A stretch of 64,000 nt of DNA, taken from the NCBI RefSeq assembly GCF_018476885.1, contig NZ_JAHCVJ010000001.1:806001-870000 (forward strand), written 5' to 3'. The position numbers and the translations under genes are program-made. This stretch comes from Geoanaerobacter pelophilus. Lineage in GTDB: Bacteria > Desulfobacterota > Desulfuromonadia > Geobacterales > DSM-12255. Positions 50,205-59,281 of this stretch are shown here, piece after piece. How positions within the stretch are numbered: the stretch's first letter is position 1; the number at the start of each line of letters is the position of its first letter. Under the pieces are notes generated by a model that saw only the letters and a list, made by a program, of their open reading frames with translations, had not been told where the DNA came from and did no database searches.

Positions 50205-51818
50205 ATGGCAACCATCAAGTCAAAGCTGATCGCAAACGCAATCATTGTGCTGCTGACCGTAGTGGCGATCATCGGCATGGAATATCATGAGCTGAACGTG
50301 CTGAAAAATCTTCAGGACCAGGGAGCACAACGGGCCGATAATGCCATACTTGCCGGCACCGGGGCCAGGGTCGGACTGTCGCTATCCTCTGTCATCTCCG
50401 GTGCCATCATCAACAGGGACCTGGACGAAGTGGCCAAGAGCTGGCCCGAAACCAAGGAGAAAAACTTCAAGCGACTGGATGAGGTCGAAAAGGCCGCTGA
50501 CACCAAAGAAGAAAAAGAATGGGCTGTTGAGGCGAAAAAGGCTGCGGTAGAGGTAGCAAACATCTTCGAAAACAAAACCTTGCCCCTGCTGCGTTCCACG
50601 ACCGGCATAACCAAAGAAATCATTGCCCTGGACGAGGCGAGCGACAAGCAGGTACAGATCATTCGGGAAAATATGTTGAAGATAGAAGAGTCCATCCGCA
50701 AAGAAGCCAAAGAGGCGGACAAGGAGTATGATGCGGAAATCCGTAAGACCATCACGGAATCGCTGATAATAGGGTTGATCGGCATTCTGCTCCAGATGGG
50801 TCTTGCCGGCTGGCTGCTCAATTCGATACTCAAGCCGGTAACCGCCATGGTAACCATGTTCCGGGATATGGCGCAAGGCGAAGGGGATTTGACCCAGCGG
50901 CTCAATGCTGACAGCAAGGACGAAATCGCTGTTGCCAGCGGCTTCTTCAATCAGTTCGTGGAAAAACTGCATCGGATTATCTCCAGCGTAGCCGGCAACA
51001 CCAGCCAGGTGGCCGCTGCCGCCACCCAGTTGATGGCTACGGCGGAACAGATCGCCACCGGCGCCGAAGAGGTTGCGGCCCAGGCCGGCACCGTGGCCAC
51101 TGCCGGCGAAGAGATGTCAGCCACCTCCGGCGATATCGCCCAGAACTGCCAGATGGCTGCCGAGGGAAGCAATCAGGCGAGCCAGGCTGCCAGTTCCGGC
51201 TCTGCAGTGGTCAACAATACCGTCCAGGTCATGAGCCGGATCGCCAGCCGGGTACAGGAGACCGCCAAGACCGTTGAGAGCCTGGGGGCCAGGAGCGACC
51301 AGATCGGCGCCATCGTCGCCACCATCCAGGACATCGCCGACCAGACCAACCTGCTGGCCTTGAACGCTGCCATCGAGGCGGCCCGTGCCGGTGAGCAGGG
51401 GCGCGGTTTTGCCGTGGTCGCCGACGAGGTGCGGGCCCTGGCCGAGCGGACCACCAAGGCGACCCGCGAGATCAGCGAAATGATCAAGGCGATCCAGAAC
51501 GAGACCAAGGGAGCAGTGGCGGCCATGGAGGCCGGGGTACAGGAGGTTGAGCAGGGGACCATGGAAGCAGCCAAGAGCGGCACAGCGCTGCAGGAGATCC
51601 TGGAGCAGATCAATGCCGTCACCATGCAGGTGAACCAGGTGGCCACAGCTGCCGAAGAGCAGACCGCCACCACCGGCGAGATCAGCAACAACATCCACCA
51701 GATTACCGAAGTGGTTCAGGAGACAGCCAAGGGCGCCCAGGAATCAGCCACTGCCGCCAACCAACTGGCCAGGACCGCTGAGGAGTTGCAGCGGATTGTC
51801 GGGCAGTTCAAACTGTAA
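50205..51818 (+). CDS. Methyl-accepting chemotaxis protein 1
   Basis: 537 residues. TM1 about 8-24, periplasmic helical domain about 28-183 of 4HB type, TM2 about 184-206 ('[19 protein letters not shown]'), HAMP about 207-260 and a long cytoplasmic signalling domain with hairpin tip '[19 protein letters not shown]'. Ends 'RIVGQFKL'. AAAGGAG sits 9 bases before the ATG at 50205; an ATG three codons upstream is too close to it. Followed by its own terminator. No promoter of clear class was found in the 239 bases upstream. Confidence 0.95.
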   Translation: MATIKSKLIANAIIVLLTVVAIIGMEYHELNVLKNLQDQGAQRADNAILAGTGARVGLSLSSVISGAIINRDLDEVAKSWPETKEKNFKRLDEVEKAADTKEEKEWAVEAKKAAVEVANIFENKTLPLLRSTTGITKEIIALDEASDKQVQIIRENMLKIEESIRKEAKEADKEYDAEIRKTITESLIIGLIGILLQMGLAGWLLNSILKPVTAMVTMFRDMAQGEGDLTQRLNADSKDEIAVASGFFNQFVEKLHRIISSVAGNTSQVAAAATQLMATAEQIATGAEEVAAQAGTVATAGEEMSATSGDIAQNCQMAAEGSNQASQAASSGSAVVNNTVQVMSRIASRVQETAKTVESLGARSDQIGAIVATIQDIADQTNLLALNAAIEAARAGEQGRGFAVVADEVRALAERTTKATREISEMIKAIQNETKGAVAAMEAGVQEVEQGTMEAAKSGTALQEILEQINAVTMQVNQVATAAEEQTATTGEISNNIHQITEVVQETAKGAQESATAANQLARTAEELQRIVGQFKL

Positions 51819-51850
51819 TAATGCAGCTTACGACACATATCATTAAGGAT

Positions 51851-51877
51851 AAAAAAGGGGGCCCAGCCCTCTTTTTT
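51851..51877 (+). terminator. Rho-independent terminator after chemoreceptor 1
   Basis: AAAAAAGGGGG / CCCTCTTTTTT stem with a 5-base loop and a U-run on the plus strand. Confidence 0.85.
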
Positions 51878-51943
51878 ATTGGGAAAAGAGACCATTATCA
51901 GGGAACCCCTGATAGCACAAGTAGGGTTTTCCCTAAAAAAATC

Positions 51944-51970
51944 TAAAGCCATATTCATGTATGCCGATAA
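51944..51970 (+). promoter_or_regulatory. Sigma-28 (FliA) promoter for chemoreceptor 2
   Basis: TAAA (51944-51947), exactly 15 bases, then GCCGATAA (51963-51970): a perfect match to the flagellar/chemotaxis sigma-28 consensus. About 113 bases upstream of the receptor ATG. Confidence 0.85.
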
Positions 51971-51994
51971 ACCATATTAATTAAACAGTGATAC

Positions 51995-52057
51995 TTCTTT
52001 ACAGACTCAACACTAAATACCAACCAAACAGTAACAATTCTTTACAGACTCAACACT
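51995..52057 (+). repeat. Tandem direct repeat in the chemoreceptor 2 leader
   Basis: TTCTTTACAGACTCAACACT occurs at 51995-52014 and again at 52038-52057 (period 43); similarity extends 5' through AAACAGT. Lies between the sigma-28 promoter and the ribosome site, hence in the 5' untranslated region. Confidence 0.9.
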
Positions 52058-52083
52058 GGTTATTAATTGCAAGGAGGGTGTAC

Positions 52084-53721
52084 ATGCTCAGCAACATGAA
52101 AATCTCTACCAGGCTTATCCTCAGTTTCAGTCTCATCCTGTTTATCCTGGTGGTTGTCAGCGGTACCGGGTACTTTGGGCAGCAGAAATCAAAGTTCTAT
52201 ATCTATGAAATAGCTGAAAAGGATGCCAAACTGGTCGAGTACGCCCAGCGCACACGCGCCAATATCAATATGCTCCGCCGCTATGAAAAAGACTTGTTCA
52301 TGAATATCGGCTCTGCAGACAAGGTAGAGGATTATAAAAAGAAGTGGAATGAATCACTGGAACACTTTAATGACCGCATCGCTTCTATGGAAAAGTTGGC
52401 GGATACGACAAAACAGAAAGAGACCCTGGCAACGATCAAGACCAATATTAAGGGTTATGCCGATGGCTTCGGCAAGGTTTATGAGCAGGTTAAGAGCGGC
52501 GCAATTACCACGCCGCAGGATGGCAACAAGGCAATCGGTCAGTACAAAGAGCAAACTCACGGTGCCGAAGCTGCAATAACTAATCTGGCAAAAGAGCAGG
52601 ATGCCGAACTGGAAAAACAGGTAAAAGAAGCTGAATCTACAAGCAGTAAAATCCAAACCACGATGCTGGGGCTGGCGATAGTCGCCATCATCCTTGCCCT
52701 GGCCATGATGCTGGTGGTTATCCGTTCCATCAAAAAACCGCTCACCGCAGTGCATGACATGGTTATCGATATCGCCCAGGGAGAAGGAGACCTGACCAAA
52801 CGGCTCGATTACCGGTCGCGGGACGAACTGGGGGATATCTGCACCGGGTTTAACACCTTCATGGACAAACTGCACGCGATCATCACCAGCATTGCCAGCA
52901 ACACCACCCAGGTGGCGGCTGCCGCCTCGCAACTGATGACCGCTTCAGAACAGATTGCCACCGGCGCCGAAGAGGTTGCGGCCCAGGCTTCCACCGTAGC
53001 CACTGCCGGCGAAGAGATGTCAGCCACCTCCGGCGATATCGCCCAGAACTGCCAGATGGCCGCCGAAGGGAGCAACCAGGCGAGCCGGGCCGCCAGCGAA
53101 GGTTCGCAGGTGGTCAACAACACCGTCCAGGTTATGGGACGGATTGCCAGCCGGGTACAGGAGACCGCTAAGACCGTCGAGAGCCTGGGCGCCAGGAGTG
53201 ACCAGATCGGCGCCATCGTCGCCACCATCCAGGATATCGCCGACCAGACCAACCTGCTCGCCTTGAACGCTGCCATAGAGGCGGCCCGGGCCGGTGAGCA
53301 GGGGCGCGGCTTTGCCGTGGTCGCCGACGAGGTGCGGGCCCTGGCCGAGCGGACCACCAAAGCAACCCGCGAGATCAGCGAGATGATCAAGGCGATCCAG
53401 AACGAGACCAAAGGGGCGGTAGCGGCCATGGATGCCGGAGTGCGCGAGGTTGAACAGGGGACCAGCGAAGCCGCCAAGTGCGGTACTGCGCTGCAGGAGA
53501 TCCTGGAGCAGATCAATGCCGTTACCATGCAGGTGAACCAGGTGGCCACTGCTGCCGAAGAGCAGACCGCTACCACCGGCGAGATCAGCAACAACATCCA
53601 CCAGATCACCGAGGTGGTGCAGGAGACCTCAAAAGGCGCCCATGAGTCGGCCACTTCCGCCAACCAGCTGGCCAGGACCGCCGAGGAACTGCAGCGGATC
53701 GTCAGGCAGTTCAAGCTATAG
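52084..53721 (+). CDS. Methyl-accepting chemotaxis protein 2
   Basis: 545 residues. TM1 about 10-31 ('[20 protein letters not shown]'), 4HB-type periplasmic domain about 32-190, TM2 about 192-216 ('[19 protein letters not shown]'), HAMP, signalling domain with tip '[19 protein letters not shown]', ending 'RIVRQFKL'. From about residue 272 on it is nearly identical to chemoreceptor 1 at both protein and DNA level, while the sensing halves differ. A long in-frame extension upstream is rejected because AAGGAGGGTGTAC lies directly before this ATG. Transcribed from a sigma-28 promoter. Confidence 0.95.
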   Translation: MLSNMKISTRLILSFSLILFILVVVSGTGYFGQQKSKFYIYEIAEKDAKLVEYAQRTRANINMLRRYEKDLFMNIGSADKVEDYKKKWNESLEHFNDRIASMEKLADTTKQKETLATIKTNIKGYADGFGKVYEQVKSGAITTPQDGNKAIGQYKEQTHGAEAAITNLAKEQDAELEKQVKEAESTSSKIQTTMLGLAIVAIILALAMMLVVIRSIKKPLTAVHDMVIDIAQGEGDLTKRLDYRSRDELGDICTGFNTFMDKLHAIITSIASNTTQVAAAASQLMTASEQIATGAEEVAAQASTVATAGEEMSATSGDIAQNCQMAAEGSNQASRAASEGSQVVNNTVQVMGRIASRVQETAKTVESLGARSDQIGAIVATIQDIADQTNLLALNAAIEAARAGEQGRGFAVVADEVRALAERTTKATREISEMIKAIQNETKGAVAAMDAGVREVEQGTSEAAKCGTALQEILEQINAVTMQVNQVATAAEEQTATTGEISNNIHQITEVVQETSKGAHESATSANQLARTAEELQRIVRQFKL

Positions 53722-53746
53722 CAGCCTCAAGCGACACTTTTCATGC

Positions 53747-53777
53747 AAAAAGGCCTTCCGGAAACGGAAGGCCTTTT
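53747..53777. terminator. Bidirectional terminator after chemoreceptor 2
   Basis: AAAAGGCCTTCCG / CGGAAGGCCTTTT perfect 13-base stem with GAAA loop; serves chemoreceptor 2 and the converging Lys-rich gene. Confidence 0.92.
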
Positions 53778-53809
53778 GTTATCCATCATGAGCAGTTACG
53801 AAAGACCGG

Positions 53810-54238
53810 CTACTTCAGCCCCTCTTTCATCTCTTTGACCTCTTTTTTGGCATCCTCATGGGCGCCCTTGAGCTGCTGTTTCTTGGTGTCTTTCTTTTTC
53901 TTCAGGTCCTTGACATCACCTTTGGCCTTTTCCTTCAGCTTTTCCCCTTCAGCCTTGGTGTCGTCTGCAGCCTTCTTCCCTTCCTGCTTTTTCTTGTCCA
54001 GCTCGGCCTTGCGCTCATCCTGCTTCTTCTTCATCTCGGCCTTCTTGTCAGCCTGTTTCTTCTTGGCATCTTCGGCCTTGGTGTTAAGATCCTTGTCAGC
54101 CTTGTCCAGCTTGCCCTTCAGCTCGGACTCCTTTTTGAGCAGCTTATCGGCAGGCGATACCGGCTCAGCGGCAAGACAGGTGCCGCACAGTGCAGCACAG
54201 GCTGCCAGAGTTACCACAAGTGTCATCATCTTCTTCAT
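53810..54238 (-). CDS. Secreted lysine-rich coiled-coil protein, function unknown
   Basis: 142 residues. Signal peptide about 1-23 (ending 'GTCLA'), then almost only Lys, Glu, Asp, Ala, Leu and Gln: 'LLKKESELKGKLDKADKDL', 'KKKQADKKAEMKKKQDERK', with heptad-like spacing over about residues 30-142. Expected to be a long charged helix in the periplasm. No Cys in the mature part, no haem motif, no family recognised. It could bind peptidoglycan, nucleic acid or metals; none of this is shown. GGGGGGA ribosome site; 33 bases downstream of the Cys-rich gene on the same strand. Confidence 0.75.
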   Translation of the reverse strand: MKKMMTLVVTLAACAALCGTCLAAEPVSPADKLLKKESELKGKLDKADKDLNTKAEDAKKKQADKKAEMKKKQDERKAELDKKKQEGKKAADDTKAEGEKLKEKAKGDVKDLKKKKDTKKQQLKGAHEDAKKEVKEMKEGLK

Positions 54239-54271
54239 TTGAGAAATCCCCCCACGCTATTGGATATGATG

Positions 54272-54640
54272 CTACTCGACCTTTTTCATCTCGGTTCCGC
54301 AGCTACAGTTGCCCGGTTTCTGGCTTACCGTGCCGCAGCTGCACCCTTCGCCACAGGCACAGGCATACTTGGCCTTTGTCGGAAAGGTAAGCTCTTTCCC
54401 CTCGACCTTGACAAAGATCTTGCCGGCATCCACCTTTTCAACCGTGGTCTTGGCCATCTCGTTGCCGCAACTGCACTTCCCTGCCTTGCGCGACATAGTC
54501 ATGCAGTCGCACCCGGCGCCGCAGGCGCAGACGTACACAGCATCGCCCTTCTTGTAGACCGGCAGCTCCTTGTCGGCATAAACCGAAGCGGCCAGGGCAA
54601 AGGTTAAAGCAACGACAACAGCGATAATCCCTTTTTTCAT
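54272..54640 (-). CDS. Secreted cysteine-rich protein with duplicated CxCGxGCxC motif
   Basis: 122 residues with a signal peptide ending 'SVYA'. Two copies of a 27-residue unit: 'YVCACGAGCDCMTMSRKAGK' then CSCGNEM, and 'YACACGEGCSCGTVSQKPGN' then CSCGTEM, separated by a 30-residue linker ('TVEKVDAGKIFVKVEGKELT'). Six Cys per unit point to a metal cluster or zinc/copper/heavy-metal site in the periplasm. No named family. GGAGGTG ribosome site. Shares an operon with the Lys-rich secreted protein, suggesting a joint envelope or metal-handling role. Confidence 0.8.
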   Translation of the reverse strand: MKKGIIAVVVALTFALAASVYADKELPVYKKGDAVYVCACGAGCDCMTMSRKAGKCSCGNEMAKTTVEKVDAGKIFVKVEGKELTFPTKAKYACACGEGCSCGTVSQKPGNCSCGTEMKKVE

Positions 54641-54707
54641 GAAAGCACCTCCATGGTTAGATTGATATCCTTACAGAATAACAACTTCCGGCTGCCTGTC
54701 CAGAGGT

Positions 54708-56039
54708 TCAGTTTGCAGCGGTTCCCGGTTGCGCACTGCCAGCCTCCGGCTTTTTCTTGGCCGGTCGTCTGCGCTTCTTCTTGGGCGGCGCAGTATTTCC
54801 GGTGGCCTCGCCCGGCCGCGCATGCGGATGCTGATGGCTTTTGCCGTGGGTCTTCACTTCAAGTTGCTTGTGTTTCGGCTTACTCCGCTTGTAGTCGTGA
54901 ACAAAGAGATCGTCTTCGGCCCATTCTACTTCGATCTTCTCCTTGATGTACTCGTGGATCGCCTCGAGGTGAAAGGCCCCATCCTCGTCGGCAAAGGAAA
55001 TCGCCTTCCCCTCGGCTCCGGCCCTGGCCGTCCGGCCGATGCGGTGGACATAATCCTCGGCATCCTGCGGCAGATCGTAGTTAATGACGTGCGATACCCC
55101 CTCGATATGCAACCCCCGGGAGGCGACATCCGTGGCGATCAGGATCGGCAGCTTCCCCTCTTTGAACTGTTCCAGGATCCTCATCCGCTTCTTCTGGTCA
55201 ACATCGCCGGAAATCATGCGGCAGGGGAAATCATTGGCCATCAGCCGTTCATTGAGAAACTCTGCCTCCCGCTTGGTATTGATGAAAATCATGGTGCGTT
55301 CCATCCCCTCGCGGCGCAGTAGTCCCAGCAACAGCGGAAACTTCTCCTTGCGGCCCACATGGTACAGCACCTGCTGTACCCGTTCCGCAGTCATCTGCTC
55401 CGGGGTTACCTGGACCTTCTGCGGAAGGTTCATGAACTCGTAAGCCAGCTCCATAACCCGCTGGTTGAGGGTAGCCGAAAACATCAGGTTCTGGCGTTTG
55501 TCGAACGGCGGCAGCCGGCGGAGAATAAACCGGAGGTCGGCAATGAAACCCATGTCGAACATCCGGTCCGCCTCGTCGATGACCAGCGCCTCGATCTTGC
55601 TCAGCGAGTAGACCTTCTGCTTCAGGTAATCGATCAGCCGGCCCGGGGTGCCGATGACAATATCGGCGCCCTCGCGCAGGGCGTTCCGCTGCAGCATGTA
55701 ATCCACGCCGCCGTATATCGCTTGAACCGAGAGGCCGCAGTGCTTGCCCAGCAGCTGGGCATCCTGTTCTATCTGCACCACCAGCTCACGCGTCGGCGCC
55801 AGAACCAGCGCCCGCGGATGCTGCTTGTCACCCTGCTTCTCCTGGTTCAACAACCGGGTAAAGAGCGTCACTAGAAATGCTGCGGTCTTGCCGGTACCGG
55901 TCTGGGCCTGGCCGGCCACATCTTTGCCGGAAAGCGCTAGCGGTAGGGTTTCAGCCTGGATCTGGGTGCAATCGACAAACCCGGCATCCTCGATCCCCTT
56001 CATAACTTGTTCCGGCAGTTTCAATTCACTAAATTTCAT
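54708..56039 (-). CDS. DEAD-box RNA helicase (RhlB/RhlE type)
   Basis: 443 residues. Motifs: Q 'GFVDCTQIQAETLP', I 'AQTGTGKTAAF', Ia 'PTRELVVQI', II 'VIDEADRMFDMGF', III 'MFSATLNQ', V 'ATDVASRGLHIEGV' and VI 'HRIGRTARAG'. A basic tail follows ('KKKRRRPAKKK', about 425). RNA unwinding in ribosome assembly, mRNA decay or cold adaptation. The N-terminus 'MKFSELKLPEQVMKGIEDAG' is RhlB-like, but RhlE cannot be excluded. AAGGAAAA ribosome site. Confidence 0.94.
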   Translation of the reverse strand: MKFSELKLPEQVMKGIEDAGFVDCTQIQAETLPLALSGKDVAGQAQTGTGKTAAFLVTLFTRLLNQEKQGDKQHPRALVLAPTRELVVQIEQDAQLLGKHCGLSVQAIYGGVDYMLQRNALREGADIVIGTPGRLIDYLKQKVYSLSKIEALVIDEADRMFDMGFIADLRFILRRLPPFDKRQNLMFSATLNQRVMELAYEFMNLPQKVQVTPEQMTAERVQQVLYHVGRKEKFPLLLGLLRREGMERTMIFINTKREAEFLNERLMANDFPCRMISGDVDQKKRMRILEQFKEGKLPILIATDVASRGLHIEGVSHVINYDLPQDAEDYVHRIGRTARAGAEGKAISFADEDGAFHLEAIHEYIKEKIEVEWAEDDLFVHDYKRSKPKHKQLEVKTHGKSHQHPHARPGEATGNTAPPKKKRRRPAKKKPEAGSAQPGTAAN

Positions 56040-56113
56040 TTATTTTCCTTAGAGTTGGCAATTTCTCGATCACCGTAACACAGGAGGGGGGTAATGGCAA
56101 GGAACGACGCCAT

Positions 56114-56851
56114 CTAATAATTGCCGCCGATGAGCAGCGCCGTGACACTCCCCACCTTGACCTTGGTCTGGGCCTTGACCGGTATTCTCCGATGGTCGTC
56201 GGTCAACCAGATAACCGCCCCCTTCTTCCCTTCGAAAACCCCTTCCGGCTTGACCATCGGCTCAATGGCAATGGTGTCGAACTCGCCGACCGGGGTGCTG
56301 ACCCGTTCTTTGCGCAGCACCCGGATCTCGATCCGCTGCAACTCCTTGCCGTCAAGGACATGCAGATAAACCGGCTTGCCGACCTGCAGGTCGAGAAACC
56401 GGGCATGCAGAAAACTGGAATAAATATCGTAGGTATTTTCCACAATCGGCACTTCGACCCGCTCGGTGCCCATCAGATCGTGGTAGACCGCCTTGCGGCC
56501 GGCCTGGTCAAAGGTGATCTCCCGGTCGCGCGCCCTGCGCCCCTCACGGATCTGCATTCTGAAGTAATAAGACTTGCCGGGAAACGGCTCTTCTTTGGTG
56601 GTAAAGCTGTCGGTACGATCATTGACCGGAAAGAACGCGGAGAGCCACTCGTTGGATTTGGCAGTGGAAACAACCCGCCGCACCTCCCCCTCGTCAACAA
56701 TCTCCTGGGTGGCGGTTCCCACCGGGATGCCGGACCAGGAGAGCCGATAGATGAGCTTTTCCGGTATCCGGCCCGCAGCAAAGACGCTACCAGAGGCAAA
56801 CAAGACAAACAACGCCAGCGACGAAGCAAATATTTTGGCTAATAATTTCAT
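56114..56851 (-). CDS. DUF3108 domain periplasmic protein
   Basis: 245 residues with a signal peptide ending 'SVFA'. Body follows DUF3108: '[20 protein letters not shown]', '[19 protein letters not shown]', '[19 protein letters not shown]' and '[20 protein letters not shown]'. A beta-rich fold related to LolA/lipid-binding-like barrels is assumed for the family; function is not established. Upstream of the helicase by 74 bases on the same strand; divergent from trmB. Confidence 0.85.
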   Translation of the reverse strand: MKLLAKIFASSLALFVLFASGSVFAAGRIPEKLIYRLSWSGIPVGTATQEIVDEGEVRRVVSTAKSNEWLSAFFPVNDRTDSFTTKEEPFPGKSYYFRMQIREGRRARDREITFDQAGRKAVYHDLMGTERVEVPIVENTYDIYSSFLHARFLDLQVGKPVYLHVLDGKELQRIEIRVLRKERVSTPVGEFDTIAIEPMVKPEGVFEGKKGAVIWLTDDHRRIPVKAQTKVKVGSVTALLIGGNY

Positions 56852-56973
56852 GGTGTAAGCTTACCTCAGTTGCACGACGACGTCCAGAGCGGCAACGATG
56901 CAGATTGGCCCTTTCAGTTACGCTCGGCTCTGTGGTATGTTCCCTCCATCACACCGCAGGAGAGTCTTACAGC

Positions 56974-57609
56974 ATGCAGACCATGATCAAAATCAGTTCC
57001 CCCTGTTACATCCCGGCAGAAAAACTCCCGGCACCGGACGGCTGGAGCGCCTTATTCGGCGCGGAACGACCGTTGGCCCTGGAAATAGGGTGCGGTATCG
57101 GCGACTTCATCGCCAAGACCGCAGTTGACCATCCGGATAGCAACATCATTGCCCTCGACTATTACAACAAGGGGTGCGATAGCACCTGCCGCCGCCTGGA
57201 CCGTCATGGCGTGACCAATGTCAGGGTGGTGCGGATCGAGGCGCGCCAGTTCATTGCTGAGCGGCTGCCCAAAGGTTCTCTTTCCGCAGTCTATATCAAC
57301 TGCCCCGACCCCTGGCCCAAGAAGCGCCACCGGAAACGGAGGCTGGTGAGCCGCCAGTTCATGGAGTTCCTCCGCGACTACCTGGTGCCGGGTGGCAATT
57401 TCTATTTTGCCACCGATTTTGACGACTACGGCATTGATGTGGCCGGGATGATGCCGTCGGTCGAGGGCTTTGAAAACGCCCTGGCCCCGGATCTTTTCCG
57501 TCACGAACTGGCAGGATATCACCTCTCCAAGTACATGAAGAAATTCATGGCTGAAGGAAAGAACATTTACTTTATCAACTACCGGAAGAAAATGACGGGT
57601 GCCCTGTGA
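56974..57609 (+). CDS. trmB: tRNA (guanine-N7)-methyltransferase TrmB
   Basis: 211 residues. Methylates G46 of tRNA. SAM site '[13 protein letters not shown]' and the family signature '[16 protein letters not shown]' are present, with '[10 protein letters not shown]' near the end. A longer frame from a TTG at 56905 is rejected because AGGAGAG precedes the ATG at 56974. Overlaps truD by 4 bases (GTGA), forming a tRNA modification pair. Confidence 0.95.
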   Translation: MQTMIKISSPCYIPAEKLPAPDGWSALFGAERPLALEIGCGIGDFIAKTAVDHPDSNIIALDYYNKGCDSTCRRLDRHGVTNVRVVRIEARQFIAERLPKGSLSAVYINCPDPWPKKRHRKRRLVSRQFMEFLRDYLVPGGNFYFATDFDDYGIDVAGMMPSVEGFENALAPDLFRHELAGYHLSKYMKKFMAEGKNIYFINYRKKMTGAL

Positions 57610-58820
57610 ATTCTCAACCAACCGCAAACAGCTACCTTACCGGTGACATCCCCGGCAGCGGCGGAGTCATCAAGGAGAGTGCCGAAGATTTCCTGGTTGA
57701 GGAAATCCCTTTATACCAGCCGACCGGCGAAGGTGAACACCTCTACGTGGAGATCGAAAAAAGGGGGATCACCACCCTGGAGGCGATCCGCCGCATCGCT
57801 CGGGTCCTGGCCATCCAGGAACGGGATATCGGCTATGCCGGGATGAAAGACGCCAAGGGGATCACCCGCCAGACCCTTTCCATCCCGCGGGTCAAGCCGG
57901 AGCAGTTTACCGGGGTAGAAATCCCGGGAATCCGCATCCTGTCGGCAATCAGGCACCGGAATAAGCTGAAGCTCGGCCACCTGGCAGGCAACCGCTTTCG
58001 CCTGGTCATCAGAGGCGTCGCTGCTGGTGCCGCTGAACGCGCCAAAGCAGTTCTCGGGATTCTGGCCAAGCGAGGTGTCCCCAATATCTTCGGACCGCAG
58101 CGCTACGGCATTCAGGGCAACTCGCACCTGATCGGCCGCGCCCTGCTCTGCGGCGACCACCAGGGAGCAATCGACTCCATCATCGGCGATACCTCGGCAA
58201 TTACCGACGAGCGTTGGCAGGCGGCGATCGAGGCTTACCGGCGCGGAGAATTGGCGACAAGCCTCGGTCTGTTTCCCAACAGCTGCCGCACCGAGCGCGA
58301 CATCCTGCAAAGACTGGCAGACCGGCCGGACAAGCCGGACAAAGCGCTGCATGCCCTGAACCCAAGGATGAAGTCACTCTATCTTTCCGCCTGGCAGTCA
58401 GCACTGTTCGACAAGATGGTTCGGCAGCGCATCAACGCGCTCGACCAGCTGGAAACCGGCGACCTTGCCTGGAAACATGTCAATGGCGCCTGTTTCCTGG
58501 TGGAAGATGCGGCAACAGAGGCACCGCGTGCTGCTGCCTTTGAAATATCGCCGAGCGGGCCGCTCTTCGGCGCCAGCATGACCTGGCCTGGCGGAGAGGT
58601 GAAACTTCGGGAAGAGCAGGCCCTGGCAGCGGAAGGTCTGACCCCGGCCGGGCCGGCCAACGGCTGGCCGCAAAGAGTTGAAGGCGCGCGCCGTCCATTG
58701 CGGGTGCCGCTACTCGATTGTAGTTCTACTGCCGATGGCCCCGACTTGGTGGTCGGCTTCACCCTGCCGAAGGGATCATACGCCACCGCGGTGCTGAGAG
58801 AAGTGATGAAAGACTGGTAG
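57606..58820 (+). CDS. truD: tRNA pseudouridine(13) synthase TruD
   Basis: 404 residues. Isomerises U13 in tRNA-Glu. Catalytic Asp in '[14 protein letters not shown]' (about residue 81), '[20 protein letters not shown]' motif and the insertion domain about 155-330 are typical. Starts with GTG overlapping the trmB stop. Confidence 0.95.
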   Translation: MNSQPTANSYLTGDIPGSGGVIKESAEDFLVEEIPLYQPTGEGEHLYVEIEKRGITTLEAIRRIARVLAIQERDIGYAGMKDAKGITRQTLSIPRVKPEQFTGVEIPGIRILSAIRHRNKLKLGHLAGNRFRLVIRGVAAGAAERAKAVLGILAKRGVPNIFGPQRYGIQGNSHLIGRALLCGDHQGAIDSIIGDTSAITDERWQAAIEAYRRGELATSLGLFPNSCRTERDILQRLADRPDKPDKALHALNPRMKSLYLSAWQSALFDKMVRQRINALDQLETGDLAWKHVNGACFLVEDAATEAPRAAAFEISPSGPLFGASMTWPGGEVKLREEQALAAEGLTPAGPANGWPQRVEGARRPLRVPLLDCSSTADGPDLVVGFTLPKGSYATAVLREVMKDW

Positions 58821-58824
58821 TTGC

Positions 58825-58853
58825 TTGGACAACCTTTGTTTTACTGTTAAAAT
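58825..58853 (+). promoter_or_regulatory. Sigma-70-type promoter for the symporter genes
   Basis: TTGGAC (58825-58830), 17-base spacer, TAAAAT (58848-58853); about 95 bases before the DUF4212 start. Confidence 0.55.
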
Positions 58854-58954
58854 GGCGTATACGCTTTTATAGTTGTCCCGCATCTCAACCAGAAATCGGC
58901 TGCTGAGTGGCACTGGGATCATTGATCTTGTGCGCCGATGAACCGGGAGGCTTT

Positions 58955-59281
58955 ATGCAACATCACGAAGAGATGTATGAAGTGAACCCCTTCAAACCGA
59001 AGGAGGGCTCGATGGTCGATGAATTGGCCGTTATCGTTGCCATTCTGGTGGGGTGGGGGCTGCTCAACTTCGGCTTTCAGGCGCTGCTGTCCCTGCTGGC
59101 AGAATCGGCCACCGGAGACGGAATGCTGACCCGCCTCACCTTTCTCTCGTTCCCGTTCCATTTCTGGTTTACCGGCCAGTTTCTGCCGCTCTGGTTCGTT
59201 GTTCTCTGCGTGATCTTCAACCTCTACACCGACCGGGTTACTGAACGCCACAGCCACAGGAGAGACCGCACCTATGAGTGA
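58955..59281 (+). CDS. Small subunit of sodium:solute symporter (DUF4212)
   Basis: 108 residues with two membrane helices: about 25-50 ('ELAVIVAILVGWGLLNFGFQ') and about 70-95 ('FPFHFWFTGQFLPLWFVVLC'), the DUF4212 layout. These small proteins precede VC_2705-type symporters. GGGAGG ribosome site defines the ATG at 58955. Its stop overlaps the start of the symporter by 8 bases. Confidence 0.9.
   Translation: MQHHEEMYEVNPFKPKEGSMVDELAVIVAILVGWGLLNFGFQALLSLLAESATGDGMLTRLTFLSFPFHFWFTGQFLPLWFVVLCVIFNLYTDRVTERHSHRRDRTYE

Noticed and set aside
51995-52057. Repeat pair as a CRISPR fragment
   Set aside because: Only two copies, 23-base spacing, no further units and no cas genes.
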